From assembly GCA_002403305.1 (NCBI GenBank), contig DHHM01000023.1:62001-126000 (forward strand): a DNA stretch of 64,000 bases. The letters run 5' to 3'. Below the pieces are notes generated by a model that searched no databases, was not told the origin of the DNA, and saw only the letters and a list, made by a program, of their open reading frames with translations. Below, piece by piece: positions 32,179-40,264 of the stretch. The translations under genes and the position numbers were made by a program. Position 1 is the stretch's first letter. Every line of letters starts with the position of its first letter. This stretch comes from Bacteroidales bacterium UBA4772. Lineage in GTDB: Bacteria > Bacteroidota > Bacteroidia > Bacteroidales > VadinHA17.

Positions 32179-33252
32179 ATGAAGAATATATACTTCCAGA
32201 TAGGAGAAACCGACCCGCTGACGCAGGGGGTCGTACTTGCAACAGTAACCGCGGCCACCGGATCGACACCGCAGAAACCGGGTAGCTCCGCAATATTTAT
32301 TAACGGTAAACTCATTGCCGGCACCGTCGGTGGCGGTGTGGTGGAGAACAAGGTGATGGATTATGCGGGCCGTTGTGCAGTTACAGGTGAGTCAGCCCTG
32401 CTTGGGTTTAACCTTGACAAAGAAGGACCTGATCCGGAGGATGCCCTCTGCGGAGGCACGCTTACCATACTCGTCGACGCTGACCCTCTGAGGCATATTG
32501 GCGTCTTCAGGGAGATGCAACAGAACATACTGGAAGGATTACCCGGCGTACTGGTAACCAGCATCACTGGTTCTGACAATGCCTCAATACAGATAAAGAG
32601 ATACTGGACCACCGGCGAAACCGACCTGCCACTGCCTGCGGAGTCGCGCGGCAGGATCATGGAGGAGGCTGCCCGGATCCTGGCCTCTGGCGGTAAAAGC
32701 GGATACAGGGAAGTTCAATTTCCCGCATTTGATGCCATTGAATCCGCCAGACCAATGAGATTTCTTCTTGAACCTGTGTTCCCTCTGCCACGCCTCGTTA
32801 TTGCGGGAGCCGGACATGTGGGTAAGGCGGTGTCGCACATGGGTAGATTTATTGGCTTTGAGGTTACAGTGATAGACGACCGCGGCGAGTACGCTAACAG
32901 CAAAAACCTGCCTGATGCCGACAATATAATTGTAAATGATATTGGGTTGGCAATGAGCGATATACGTAAGAACAAGGATACATTCATTGTCATCGTTACC
33001 CGCGGGCACAGCAGCGATGCCCAGGCACTGAAGCCGTGCATAGGATCCGGAGCTGCATACGTGGGACTGATGGGAAGCAAGGTCAAGGTGGCAACCATGC
33101 GTGCGAAATTCCTTGAGAACAAATGGGCCACAGAGACAGAGTGGGATGAGATATTCACGCCTATCGGCCTGGAAATAGGATCACAGACGGTGGAGGAGAT
33201 AGCAGTGAGCATAGCTGCACAACTGGTAAGGGTGAGAGGGATTAAGAGTTAA
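32179..33252 (+). CDS. xdhC: XdhC/CoxI family molybdenum-cofactor insertion protein
   Basis: A 357-residue protein with the XdhC_CoxI N-terminal domain (VLATVTAATGSTPQKPGSSAI, GTVGGGVVENKV, ALCGGTLTILVD) and a C-terminal Rossmann domain (RLVIAGAGHVGKAVSHMG, YVGLMGSKVKVATM, IGLEIGSQTVEEIAVSI). XdhC proteins bind and sulfurate the molybdenum cofactor and deliver it to molybdenum hydroxylases. The hydroxylase subunits are encoded three genes downstream in the same direction. The gene is divergent from tRNA-Asp. Confidence 0.92.
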   Translation: MKNIYFQIGETDPLTQGVVLATVTAATGSTPQKPGSSAIFINGKLIAGTVGGGVVENKVMDYAGRCAVTGESALLGFNLDKEGPDPEDALCGGTLTILVDADPLRHIGVFREMQQNILEGLPGVLVTSITGSDNASIQIKRYWTTGETDLPLPAESRGRIMEEAARILASGGKSGYREVQFPAFDAIESARPMRFLLEPVFPLPRLVIAGAGHVGKAVSHMGRFIGFEVTVIDDRGEYANSKNLPDADNIIVNDIGLAMSDIRKNKDTFIVIVTRGHSSDAQALKPCIGSGAAYVGLMGSKVKVATMRAKFLENKWATETEWDEIFTPIGLEIGSQTVEEIAVSIAAQLVRVRGIKS

Positions 33253-33288
33253 GAATTAAGAATTAAGAGTTAAGAATCAAGAATTAAG
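33241..33288 (+). repeat. Short tandem repeat of TTAAGAAT/TTAAGAGT units
   Basis: Six or seven AT-rich units of seven to eight bases (TTAAGAG, TTAAGAAT, CAAGAAT) cover the end of xdhC and the intergenic gap before the mocA-like gene. The first units encode the last residues of XdhC, so copy-number change could alter its C-terminus. Confidence 0.7.
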
Positions 33289-33324
33289 GGGCAGCAGAGG
33301 ATTATATTGAATTATGGGAGTGGA

Positions 33325-33948
33325 ATGAAAGGGGTATGGGTGATAGTGCTGGCAGCAGGTGAGTCGAAACGGATGGGCTCACCAAAGATGCTTTTGCCCT
33401 GGAAGGGGAAGACCATTATTGAACAGGTCGTTGAGAACGCTCTGGCATCTTATGTCAGCGGAGTGGTGCTGGTGTTGGGAGCCGGAAGCTATGGTATTAA
33501 GAGCATTACGTCCCGATACGATATAATTCATTGCTATAATGCAGATTACCAAAGTGGAATGCTCTCATCGGTGAGATGCGGATTAAAAGCCCTTCCTGAT
33601 GAGTGCTCGGCGGTGGTGGTGATGCCGGGTGACCAGCCGATGATTGGTGCCGATGAGATAAACAGGGTGATAACCGCACGGGGGAGATCAGGCAAGGGAA
33701 TAGTGGTGCCAGTATACGAAGGCAGGCGCGGCCATCCGCTGCTGATAGACAGCAGTTACAGGGAGGAAGTCATGGCACTACCGGAGAATGAGGGGCTCCG
33801 TGCGTTGGCGGCACGATACCCGGGGGATGTGTTCGAGGCTGAAACAGACGATCCCTCAGTGGTGAGGGATATTGATACCAGGGAAGACTATTTGAATGAA
33901 CTTAAAATAATTGACAAGAGATGGAAGAGACGATCCGATTCAAACTGA
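33325..33948 (+). CDS. mocA: MocA-like molybdenum cofactor nucleotidyltransferase
   Basis: A 207-residue MobA/MocA-type transferase with VIVLAAGESKRMGSPKMLLP (nucleotide binding), VVMPGDQPMIGADEI (metal binding) and GHPLLIDSSYREEV. It would transfer CMP (or GMP) to molybdopterin, supplying the dinucleotide cofactor used by the hydroxylase encoded next. I choose the ATG at 33325, preceded by GGGAG; the frame runs on upstream without an ATG. It overlaps the [2Fe-2S] subunit gene by 28 bases. Confidence 0.88.
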   Translation: MKGVWVIVLAAGESKRMGSPKMLLPWKGKTIIEQVVENALASYVSGVVLVLGAGSYGIKSITSRYDIIHCYNADYQSGMLSSVRCGLKALPDECSAVVVMPGDQPMIGADEINRVITARGRSGKGIVVPVYEGRRGHPLLIDSSYREEVMALPENEGLRALAARYPGDVFEAETDDPSVVRDIDTREDYLNELKIIDKRWKRRSDSN

Positions 33949-34403
33949 ACAGTGAGGAGGTAGAGCTGGTTACCGACCCTAACCGGATACTCCTGTGGGT
34001 TCTGAGGGATCATTTCGGTCTTACCGGTACAAAATACGGCTGCGGAATAGGTTTCTGCGGTGCCTGTACCGTGCTGATCGACAATGAGCCGGCCAGATCA
34101 TGCATGATGCCCGTGAGTGACGTGGCAGGCAAGAGCGTGATCACCATTGAAGGCCTGGAGCAGGATGGCAGGCTTCATCCCATCCAGCAGGCTTTTATCG
34201 ACCATGATGCCCTGCAGTGCGGCTTCTGCACATCGGGCATGATCATGACTGCCGTGGGCATACTCGGACAAAATCCGGCTCCAACGCGTGATGACATCAT
34301 CTTCGGACTGGAAGATAGCCTATGCAGGTGCGGGGCACACACACGCATCATTGATGCCGTACAGGATGCAGCTGAAAAAATGAAAGGAGGAGAGAAGAAA
34401 TGA
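33921..34403 (+). CDS. [2Fe-2S] subunit of a molybdenum hydroxylase
   Basis: A 160-residue electron-transfer subunit of the xanthine dehydrogenase/isoquinoline oxidoreductase family. Plant-type ferredoxin cluster: YGCGIGFCGACTVLIDNEPA with RSC; second cluster domain: QCGFCTSGMIMTA and SLCRCGAHTRIIDAV. Length is normal. Start and stop overlap both neighbours (28 bases upstream, four bases as ATGA downstream), so it is translationally coupled to the molybdopterin subunit. Confidence 0.93.
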   Translation: MEETIRFKLNSEEVELVTDPNRILLWVLRDHFGLTGTKYGCGIGFCGACTVLIDNEPARSCMMPVSDVAGKSVITIEGLEQDGRLHPIQQAFIDHDALQCGFCTSGMIMTAVGILGQNPAPTRDDIIFGLEDSLCRCGAHTRIIDAVQDAAEKMKGGEKK

Positions 34404-36556
34404 AGAGGGAAAAACTAACTGAAAGCGCCGAAATGGCTGGAACAGGAATGAAAAGAAGGAACTTCTTCAAGATACTGGGAGGCGGTATAGTACTGCTGTT
34501 CAATCCGTTCAGCTTGGGCGACCTGCTCGCACTGCCGGCTGAACAGCGCAGGACCCTGACAAAAGATTACAATGCTTTCCTGCACATCGCCGAAGACGGC
34601 ACAGTCACATGCTTCACCGGCAAGATTGAGATGGGGCAGGGGATTGTCACCTCGCTGCTGCAGATGATGGCCGATGAACTTAATGTGCCTCTTGCAAAGA
34701 TGAAGATAGTTATGGGCGACACTGAACTGTGCCCCTGGGACGCTGGCACCTGGGGCTCTCTGACCATCCGTGCCTTCGGTCCGGCCATGAGGGCTGCGGC
34801 GGCAGAAGCCAGGGCAGTGCTTGTGCAGATGGCCTCAGCCAGGCTAGGGGTGCCCGTAGGGCAGATCCAGGTAAAAGACGGCATTGTCGCCGACGTCAGG
34901 GATGCATCGAATAGTGTCACTTACGGAGAGCTGGCAAAGGGAAAGAAGCTCGAAAAATACCTTGATGTCAAACCGCCGGTGGAGGATCATACCCAATTCA
35001 CCATAGTGGGCAAATCCCTTATGCGCAGCGATGCCTACGACAAGGTCACGGGCCGTGCCAAATACACCGGTGACCTGAAGCTGCCGGGCATGCTTCATGC
35101 ACGAATACTGAGGCCGCCGTCGCACGGGGCGACACTGGTCGCTGCTGACCTCTCCGCTGCTGAAGCGATCGAAGGGGTGAGGGCAGTCCGCGACGACGAC
35201 TTCATCGCAGTGCTGAGTGAAGATCGAGACCTCGTTGACCTGGCTGTGGTACGGATAGACGCCCAATACTCAAATGATGAGATGAAGGTCAGCGATGAGA
35301 CAGTCTTTGATTATATCAACAAGGGTGAATACAGGGTCAATGTCGTACGCAGTGCAGGAGACACTGAAGCGGTACCTAAGCTCTGTGACAAGCTGTTCGA
35401 AAATGAATACCATGATCCCTATCTTGCTCATGCTCCCATTGAAACGCACACGGCTCTTGCCCGTTTTGAGGGGAACAAGCTGACGGTCTGGGCCTCCACC
35501 CAGTCGCCCTTCGGGCTGCAGGACAGCCTGGTGAGGGAGTTTGGCATGCCGCAGGAGAAAGTGAGGGTGATTACCCCCTTCGTTGGCGGAGGATTCGGCG
35601 GGAAGAGCCCTCACCGCCAGGGTATCGAGGCCGCAAGGCTGGCGCGTATTACCGGAAGGCCGGTGATGGTGGTCTGGACACGCGATGAGGAGTTCTTCTA
35701 TGACACATTCCATCCTGCCTCGGTGGTGAAGGTGAAATCAGGTATTGACAGTGAAGGAAAGATCCTTCTGTGGGATTACCATGTATATCTTGCCGGAACA
35801 CGCGGTGCCGATGCTATCTATGATGTGCCAAATCAAAGGATCACCAGCTACAGTGAGGAGAGGGACAGGTATCCTGTGCATCCCTTTGGTACCGGAGCCT
35901 GGCGGGCACCCAACAACAACACCAACACTTTTGCGCGCGAGACCCAGATAGACATTATGGCCGCATCGGCAGGCATTGACCCGCTGGAGTTCAGGCTGAA
36001 GAACCTCAAAGATGAGAAGATGATCGGTGTGCTTAAAGCGGTGGCAGATAAATTCGGATATGTGCCCGGTAAAACCCCTTCAGGAAGAGGGATAGGTATT
36101 TCCTGCGGTACCGACGCCGGCACCTGGGTGGCCCATATGGCTGAGGTGAAGGTCAGCGAGAGGACCGGCAGGGTAAAGGTGTTAAGGCTGGTATGCGCAC
36201 AGGACATGGGCCTCTGTGTCAACCCACAGGGTGCCCTGCTGCAGATGGAAGGCTGCCTAACCATGGGACTGGGCTATACACTCACTGAGGAGGTGAAGTA
36301 TGACGGAGGCAACATACGCGACAGGAACTTCGACAGTTACCAGATACCGCGGTTCTCATGGCTTCCGAAGCTTGAGTGCGTCATCATGGACAGGAAGGAC
36401 CAGCCGCCGCAGGGTGGCGGCGAGCCAGCCATCATCGGTGTGGGTGCGGCAGTGGGCAACGCCATCTTTGACGCCACCGGCGCCAGGCTCTACAGGGTGC
36501 CCTTCACGCCGGAGAATGTAATCAATGCAATCAGGAAGGCACAGGACACTGATTAA
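34400..36556 (+). CDS. Molybdopterin-binding subunit of an aldehyde/isoquinoline oxidoreductase, Tat signal
   Basis: A 718-residue molybdenum hydroxylase large subunit, closest in form to IorB-type proteins. A twin-arginine signal (MKRRNFFKILGGGIVLL, residues 17-33) suggests export; the coupled ATGA start at 34400 is used, with an ATG at 34448 as alternative. Motifs: FTGKIEMGQGIVTSLLQMMA, FVGGGFGGKS, GTGAWRAPNNNTNTF and the catalytic Glu675 in GGGEPAIIGVGAAVGN. No FAD subunit lies in the operon, in keeping with two-subunit IorAB-type enzymes that use cytochrome acceptors. The substrate, an aldehyde or N-heterocycle, is not known. Confidence 0.9.
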   Translation: MKREKLTESAEMAGTGMKRRNFFKILGGGIVLLFNPFSLGDLLALPAEQRRTLTKDYNAFLHIAEDGTVTCFTGKIEMGQGIVTSLLQMMADELNVPLAKMKIVMGDTELCPWDAGTWGSLTIRAFGPAMRAAAAEARAVLVQMASARLGVPVGQIQVKDGIVADVRDASNSVTYGELAKGKKLEKYLDVKPPVEDHTQFTIVGKSLMRSDAYDKVTGRAKYTGDLKLPGMLHARILRPPSHGATLVAADLSAAEAIEGVRAVRDDDFIAVLSEDRDLVDLAVVRIDAQYSNDEMKVSDETVFDYINKGEYRVNVVRSAGDTEAVPKLCDKLFENEYHDPYLAHAPIETHTALARFEGNKLTVWASTQSPFGLQDSLVREFGMPQEKVRVITPFVGGGFGGKSPHRQGIEAARLARITGRPVMVVWTRDEEFFYDTFHPASVVKVKSGIDSEGKILLWDYHVYLAGTRGADAIYDVPNQRITSYSEERDRYPVHPFGTGAWRAPNNNTNTFARETQIDIMAASAGIDPLEFRLKNLKDEKMIGVLKAVADKFGYVPGKTPSGRGIGISCGTDAGTWVAHMAEVKVSERTGRVKVLRLVCAQDMGLCVNPQGALLQMEGCLTMGLGYTLTEEVKYDGGNIRDRNFDSYQIPRFSWLPKLECVIMDRKDQPPQGGGEPAIIGVGAAVGNAIFDATGARLYRVPFTPENVINAIRKAQDTD

Positions 36557-36579
36557 CTGCATGTTCTGACACTGATCTT

Positions 36580-37122
36580 CTATGATTCTGATAGCCTGAA
36601 GAAGCTGAAATTCACGTTTCCGTATTTCCGGTGTCCAGTAATATATGGCTGTCCGGAGAAATCGAGTGATTTTGGGTGTTCAAGGATGAACAGAGTGGAG
36701 TCGTGAACAGCTCTTGATGCCATGACCATCGCGGGCAACTCCGTGAGCCACCGGAGAGCATAAGGCGGGTCGGCAAAAATGATATCATATTGCTTGTGGC
36801 ATATCTTCAGCCAGTCTCGCACATCCAGCCGGTGCACCTTTGCTGAGGTGAGCTCCAGGTCGCGCAGGGTGCGACGGATGAATTCACAGTTGCGCCTGTC
36901 GGTCTCCACAATATCGATGTCGGCGGTTCCCCGTGATGCAAATTCATAGCTTATGGCGCCGGTGCCCCCGAAGAGATCGAGAAGGGATATCTCGGAGAAG
37001 TCATACCTGTTACCGAGAATGTTCAGCAGGCCTTCGCGTGCAAAGTCGGTTGTGGGCCGGGCTTTGAATCCTGTGGGAGGATCGATAAGCCTTCCCTTAA
37101 GTCGCCCTCCGATTATTCGCAC
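36580..37122 (-). CDS. rsmD: 16S rRNA (guanine966-N2)-methyltransferase
   Basis: A 180-residue RsmD. It begins MRIIGGRLKGRLI, continues RPTTDFAREGLLNIL, and has the SAM-binding LLDLFGGTGAISYEFASRG and the catalytic DPPY (IIFADPPYALRW). It methylates G966 of 16S rRNA in the 30S subunit. Its start lies inside the upstream DUF3822 gene (10-base overlap), so the two are coupled. Confidence 0.93.
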   Translation of the reverse strand: MRIIGGRLKGRLIDPPTGFKARPTTDFAREGLLNILGNRYDFSEISLLDLFGGTGAISYEFASRGTADIDIVETDRRNCEFIRRTLRDLELTSAKVHRLDVRDWLKICHKQYDIIFADPPYALRWLTELPAMVMASRAVHDSTLFILEHPKSLDFSGQPYITGHRKYGNVNFSFFRLSES

Positions 37123-37973
37123 GATGCTGCCGTGAAGAGGTTGAGCCAGCGGTGGAGATGCACCTCATTCATCACGTAGCTGAAACTGTGCTTTATCAGT
37201 GGCGTGGAGAATTTAATGTTCTCCGCAAAGTTAAGCAGTGAGATATGGCTCTCACTGTAGGGCTCAACCGTTCCGCTGATATGAATCGTCTCTTCTTTTG
37301 AGATGTCTCTCCTGTCCAGTACGTTGAAGAGAAAATAGCCCGTGTCAGATACAGCCGAGCAGGCAAAGCTGTTGCAGAAGACAAGGTTTCTGTTCTCGGC
37401 TATGATGACTGTGATGAAGCTCTTTTCAAAATGAAGGTGGATATATCTCTTATCTGAGGTCCGGCATGCAGCCGAGACATGGTGCAGCAGCGGCCTTGTG
37501 TGATGCCAGGGTGTTACGTCGCGCCATCCTGAGGCAAGTGGTGCCAGCACATCCTCTTCCGCAGAGAAAAGTACAATGCCGTCGGGAAAATCAAGCCTGT
37601 TGGAGAAGACCACCTTATCTTCCGTTGAGTGATGGTTGAAGCGGAAGTAATCCTCCTTCAGTGAAGGCTCATAGACGGGTGCGGGCACCATGGTGTAGCG
37701 CAGCGAAGGAACGATGATGAATACCTTTCGGTACTTTCTTTTCAGGAACTCATCAGACTCAATGATTTCGCCGATGGGTCTGAGGGCTGTGTCATCAGGA
37801 ATACTGCGCGGGTAGTGTCTGAGCATGACATACTTACCCCGCAGGAGGTCAAGTACCGCCAGTGAGACGCCCTCTTCAGAAAGCTCGAGTGAAAGGTCGT
37901 AATTGTCTGTCGCGTTTATGTCGAGGGTCTCGTCGAGGAGCTCCAGGGGATATAGCTGCGACCTGCTCATCAA
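37113..37973 (-). CDS. DUF3822 family protein
   Basis: A 286-residue soluble protein of the Bacteroidota-specific DUF3822 family (DNYDLSLELSEEGVSLAVLD, YFRFNHHSTEDKVVFSN, YIHLHFEKSFITVIIAENRN). The fold recalls actin-like or pilus-assembly ATPase relatives but no nucleotide-binding motif is clear. DUF3822 is regularly found next to rsmD in this phylum, here overlapping it by 10 bases and the upstream gene by four. Confidence 0.82.
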   Translation of the reverse strand: MMSRSQLYPLELLDETLDINATDNYDLSLELSEEGVSLAVLDLLRGKYVMLRHYPRSIPDDTALRPIGEIIESDEFLKRKYRKVFIIVPSLRYTMVPAPVYEPSLKEDYFRFNHHSTEDKVVFSNRLDFPDGIVLFSAEEDVLAPLASGWRDVTPWHHTRPLLHHVSAACRTSDKRYIHLHFEKSFITVIIAENRNLVFCNSFACSAVSDTGYFLFNVLDRRDISKEETIHISGTVEPYSESHISLLNFAENIKFSTPLIKHSFSYVMNEVHLHRWLNLFTAASCE

Positions 37974-38605
37974 TCCTCCCAGTTCCCGGCATTGTTATTG
38001 GGTACTTTAACGTCACCCACCTTCATGCCCGGGAAACCGGTAATTTTTGTCCTCTGATCATTGTAGTTCACCACAAGCTGACGGTCGAGGTCGCTCAGGA
38101 AGACATCGTTGAGGACATAGGCCTCAAATACGTTGACCATCACCATCGAGGTGGTCATCACCCTGCCAGCCGACATTTGGAACTCGGTATTCTCCATTCC
38201 GGGGACAAATCTGAGGCTCTCGATGGGGTACCCCTGATAGAATATTGAATCACGCACAGGGATGTAGCTGGTATCCCTGCTGATGAGTCCTCTTTTTACG
38301 GCTTCTCTCTCGCTGGTGATACCCTCCGCGATCATCTCGTCAGTAAGTGCACCGCGTTTGAAGACGAGAGGCAGGGAGTCGGTCTTGAGGAATGTGATCA
38401 GTGTGTCAAAGCTTCCGGTATAGTATCCCTTGACTGACTTGAATGCCTCCTGGGCGGTACGGATGTCGATAAGCCTTTCTTTGATAGCCGCTTCCCTGGC
38501 ATCCTTTTCCCTGTTGAAGAGGATGGGTTCCATAATGCTCTGAAGGAGGACATAAGCCAGCACAAGAATAATCACTGAAAATACGATGTTGAGAGCCGTT
38601 TTCAT
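37970..38605 (-). CDS. Conserved single-helix membrane protein of unknown function
   Basis: I start at the ATG at 38605, which begins a transmembrane helix (TALNIVFSVIILVLAYVLLQ); the frame runs further without a signal. The 211-residue product continues with a charged helix (REKDAREAAIKERLIDIRTA) and YTGSFDTLITFLKTDSLP, features of an unnamed family common in Bacteroidota and resembling pilin-like subunits. It is coupled to the DUF3822 gene by ATGA. Function unknown. Confidence 0.75.
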   Translation of the reverse strand: MKTALNIVFSVIILVLAYVLLQSIMEPILFNREKDAREAAIKERLIDIRTAQEAFKSVKGYYTGSFDTLITFLKTDSLPLVFKRGALTDEMIAEGITSEREAVKRGLISRDTSYIPVRDSIFYQGYPIESLRFVPGMENTEFQMSAGRVMTTSMVMVNVFEAYVLNDVFLSDLDRQLVVNYNDQRTKITGFPGMKVGDVKVPNNNAGNWED

Positions 38606-38637
38606 ATTTTTCGGATAGATTGTTGAGTAACTTTGTG

Positions 38638-38645
38638 CAAATTTA
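38638..38645 (-). promoter_or_regulatory. Candidate -7 element for the one-helix/DUF3822/rsmD operon
   Basis: Read leftward, TAAATTTG is an exact match 33 bases before the ATG at 38605; no clear upstream TTG. Confidence 0.45.
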
Positions 38646-38683
38646 AAAAAAAAGCAGACCGGTAAACGGATTGTAAAAAGAAA

Positions 38684-40099
38684 ATGAGGAAGGAGAATAT
38701 CTACAATCTTCTGGAAAAGAATCTGGGATACATACCTACCGGGGATCAGTCCCACTGCATGCGTCTGCTGGCTGAATTCATTGTTGCCAATACGAATGAT
38801 GTGATATTTCTGTTGACCGGTTATGCCGGTACAGGCAAGACAAGCATCATCGCCTCACTGGTTAGCACTCTCACCACGCTGCGGCAGAAGTCTGTTCTTC
38901 TTGCACCAACAGGCAGGGCTGCCAAGGTGCTGAGGTCCTATTCAGGACAGGAGGCCTATACCATCCACCGGAAGATTTACAGGCAGAAGTCGGCGACCGA
39001 CGGGGTTGGCAAGTTCGTTCTTGACCGTAACCTGCACAAGGATACATATTTCATTGTAGATGAGTCGTCAATGATACCCGATGAGTCCTCGGAGGGGTCA
39101 ATGTTCGGCAGCGGCAATCTGCTGGAGGATCTGATGGAGTATGTCTATACCGGCCGGGACTGTAAGCTGGTGCTTGTGGGTGACGTGGCGCAGCTGCCGC
39201 CGGTGGGATCAATAGTCAGTCCGGCCCTGGATGAGAACGTGCTGCGGGCTACCGGTTTTGCCCTTGAGACCTTCGAGCTGCGTCAGGTGATACGGCAGAG
39301 CGAGGGGTCCGGCATACTGATGAATGCCACCGCCGTCAGGCAGCAGGTTAACGACGGCGATCTGTCGGTGCCGGAGCTGGTGCTGCAGCCGTATAATGAT
39401 ATTGAGAGGCTGAGCGGGAATGATCTTATAGAACTGCTCAGTGAGTCGTATGACAAGTGCGGCACCGACGGAGCCATAGTGGTGGTCAACTCCAATAACC
39501 TGGCCAACAGGTATAACCAGGGAATCCGCAGCCGTGTCTTTTACCGTGAGGAGGAGATAAGCACGGGCGACATCGTCATGGTTGTCAAGAACAACTATTA
39601 CTGGCTCCGGGATGAAGAGGAGGGTTCCTTTATCGCCAACGGGGATATAGCTGAGGTGCGCAGGATCAAGAAGTATGAGGAGATGCACGGCATGCGATTT
39701 GCCGATATGACCCTCTGGTTCCGTGATGCGGAGCTGGAGCTTGATGCCAAAGTGATGCTCGACACCCTCACGCTGCCGGCACCGTCACTTACTGCCGAAA
39801 AGTCGCGTGAGCTCTATTTCACCGTTCTGGCCGATTATCCGCAGATACGGTCGAAGAGAAAACAGTATGAGGCAGTCAGGGATGACCCCTATTACAATGC
39901 GCTGCAGATCAAGTTTGCATATGCCGTCACCTGTCACAAGTCGCAGGGAGGACAGTGGGAGAGGGTCTTCATTGACCAGGGAATGTTCAGCCGGCAGGAG
40001 CCTACGATTGATTACCTGCGCTGGTTTTACACGGCGCTGACAAGAGCGACGGAGAGGGTGTACCTGGTGAATTTTCCGGAAAGCTATTTTAGACAATAG
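38684..40099 (+). CDS. RecD-like/Dda-like superfamily 1 DNA helicase
   Basis: A 471-residue SF1B helicase. Walker A is LLTGYAGTGKTSII, motif Ia/Ib LLAPTGRAAKVL, Walker B YFIVDESSMIPDES, motif III LVGDVAQLPPVGS, and the C-terminal UvrD_C_2 part includes FAYAVTCHKSQGGQWERVFID and WFYTALTRATERVYLVN. No RecBC partner is nearby, so it acts alone, likely in DNA repair or replication restart. Divergent from the one-helix membrane protein gene. Confidence 0.88.
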   Translation: MRKENIYNLLEKNLGYIPTGDQSHCMRLLAEFIVANTNDVIFLLTGYAGTGKTSIIASLVSTLTTLRQKSVLLAPTGRAAKVLRSYSGQEAYTIHRKIYRQKSATDGVGKFVLDRNLHKDTYFIVDESSMIPDESSEGSMFGSGNLLEDLMEYVYTGRDCKLVLVGDVAQLPPVGSIVSPALDENVLRATGFALETFELRQVIRQSEGSGILMNATAVRQQVNDGDLSVPELVLQPYNDIERLSGNDLIELLSESYDKCGTDGAIVVVNSNNLANRYNQGIRSRVFYREEEISTGDIVMVVKNNYYWLRDEEEGSFIANGDIAEVRRIKKYEEMHGMRFADMTLWFRDAELELDAKVMLDTLTLPAPSLTAEKSRELYFTVLADYPQIRSKRKQYEAVRDDPYYNALQIKFAYAVTCHKSQGGQWERVFIDQGMFSRQEPTIDYLRWFYTALTRATERVYLVNFPESYFRQ

Positions 40100-40264
40100 A
40101 GGGGCGAGCGTGAATGAATGACACGGTGGGTCATTCTGGAGAGCAGCCGGATTGCAGGGGAGGAGGCAGTAGGCCACCTTCGCCAGGGCTTCGGCGGCTA
40201 AAAGCAGTCGGCAGTAGGGGAGGCGACAATAATGGAATGATTATATTTGTGCTTTCTCCGACCG

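Noticed and set aside
33241..33288. Short repeats considered as a CRISPR array
   Set aside because: Units of seven to eight bases without spacers and no cas genes nearby.
40247..40264. TTG at 40247 as start of the MATE/ANKH-like gene
   Set aside because: It lies within an exact TATATTTG promoter element; the GTG at 40265 gives a better N-terminus.
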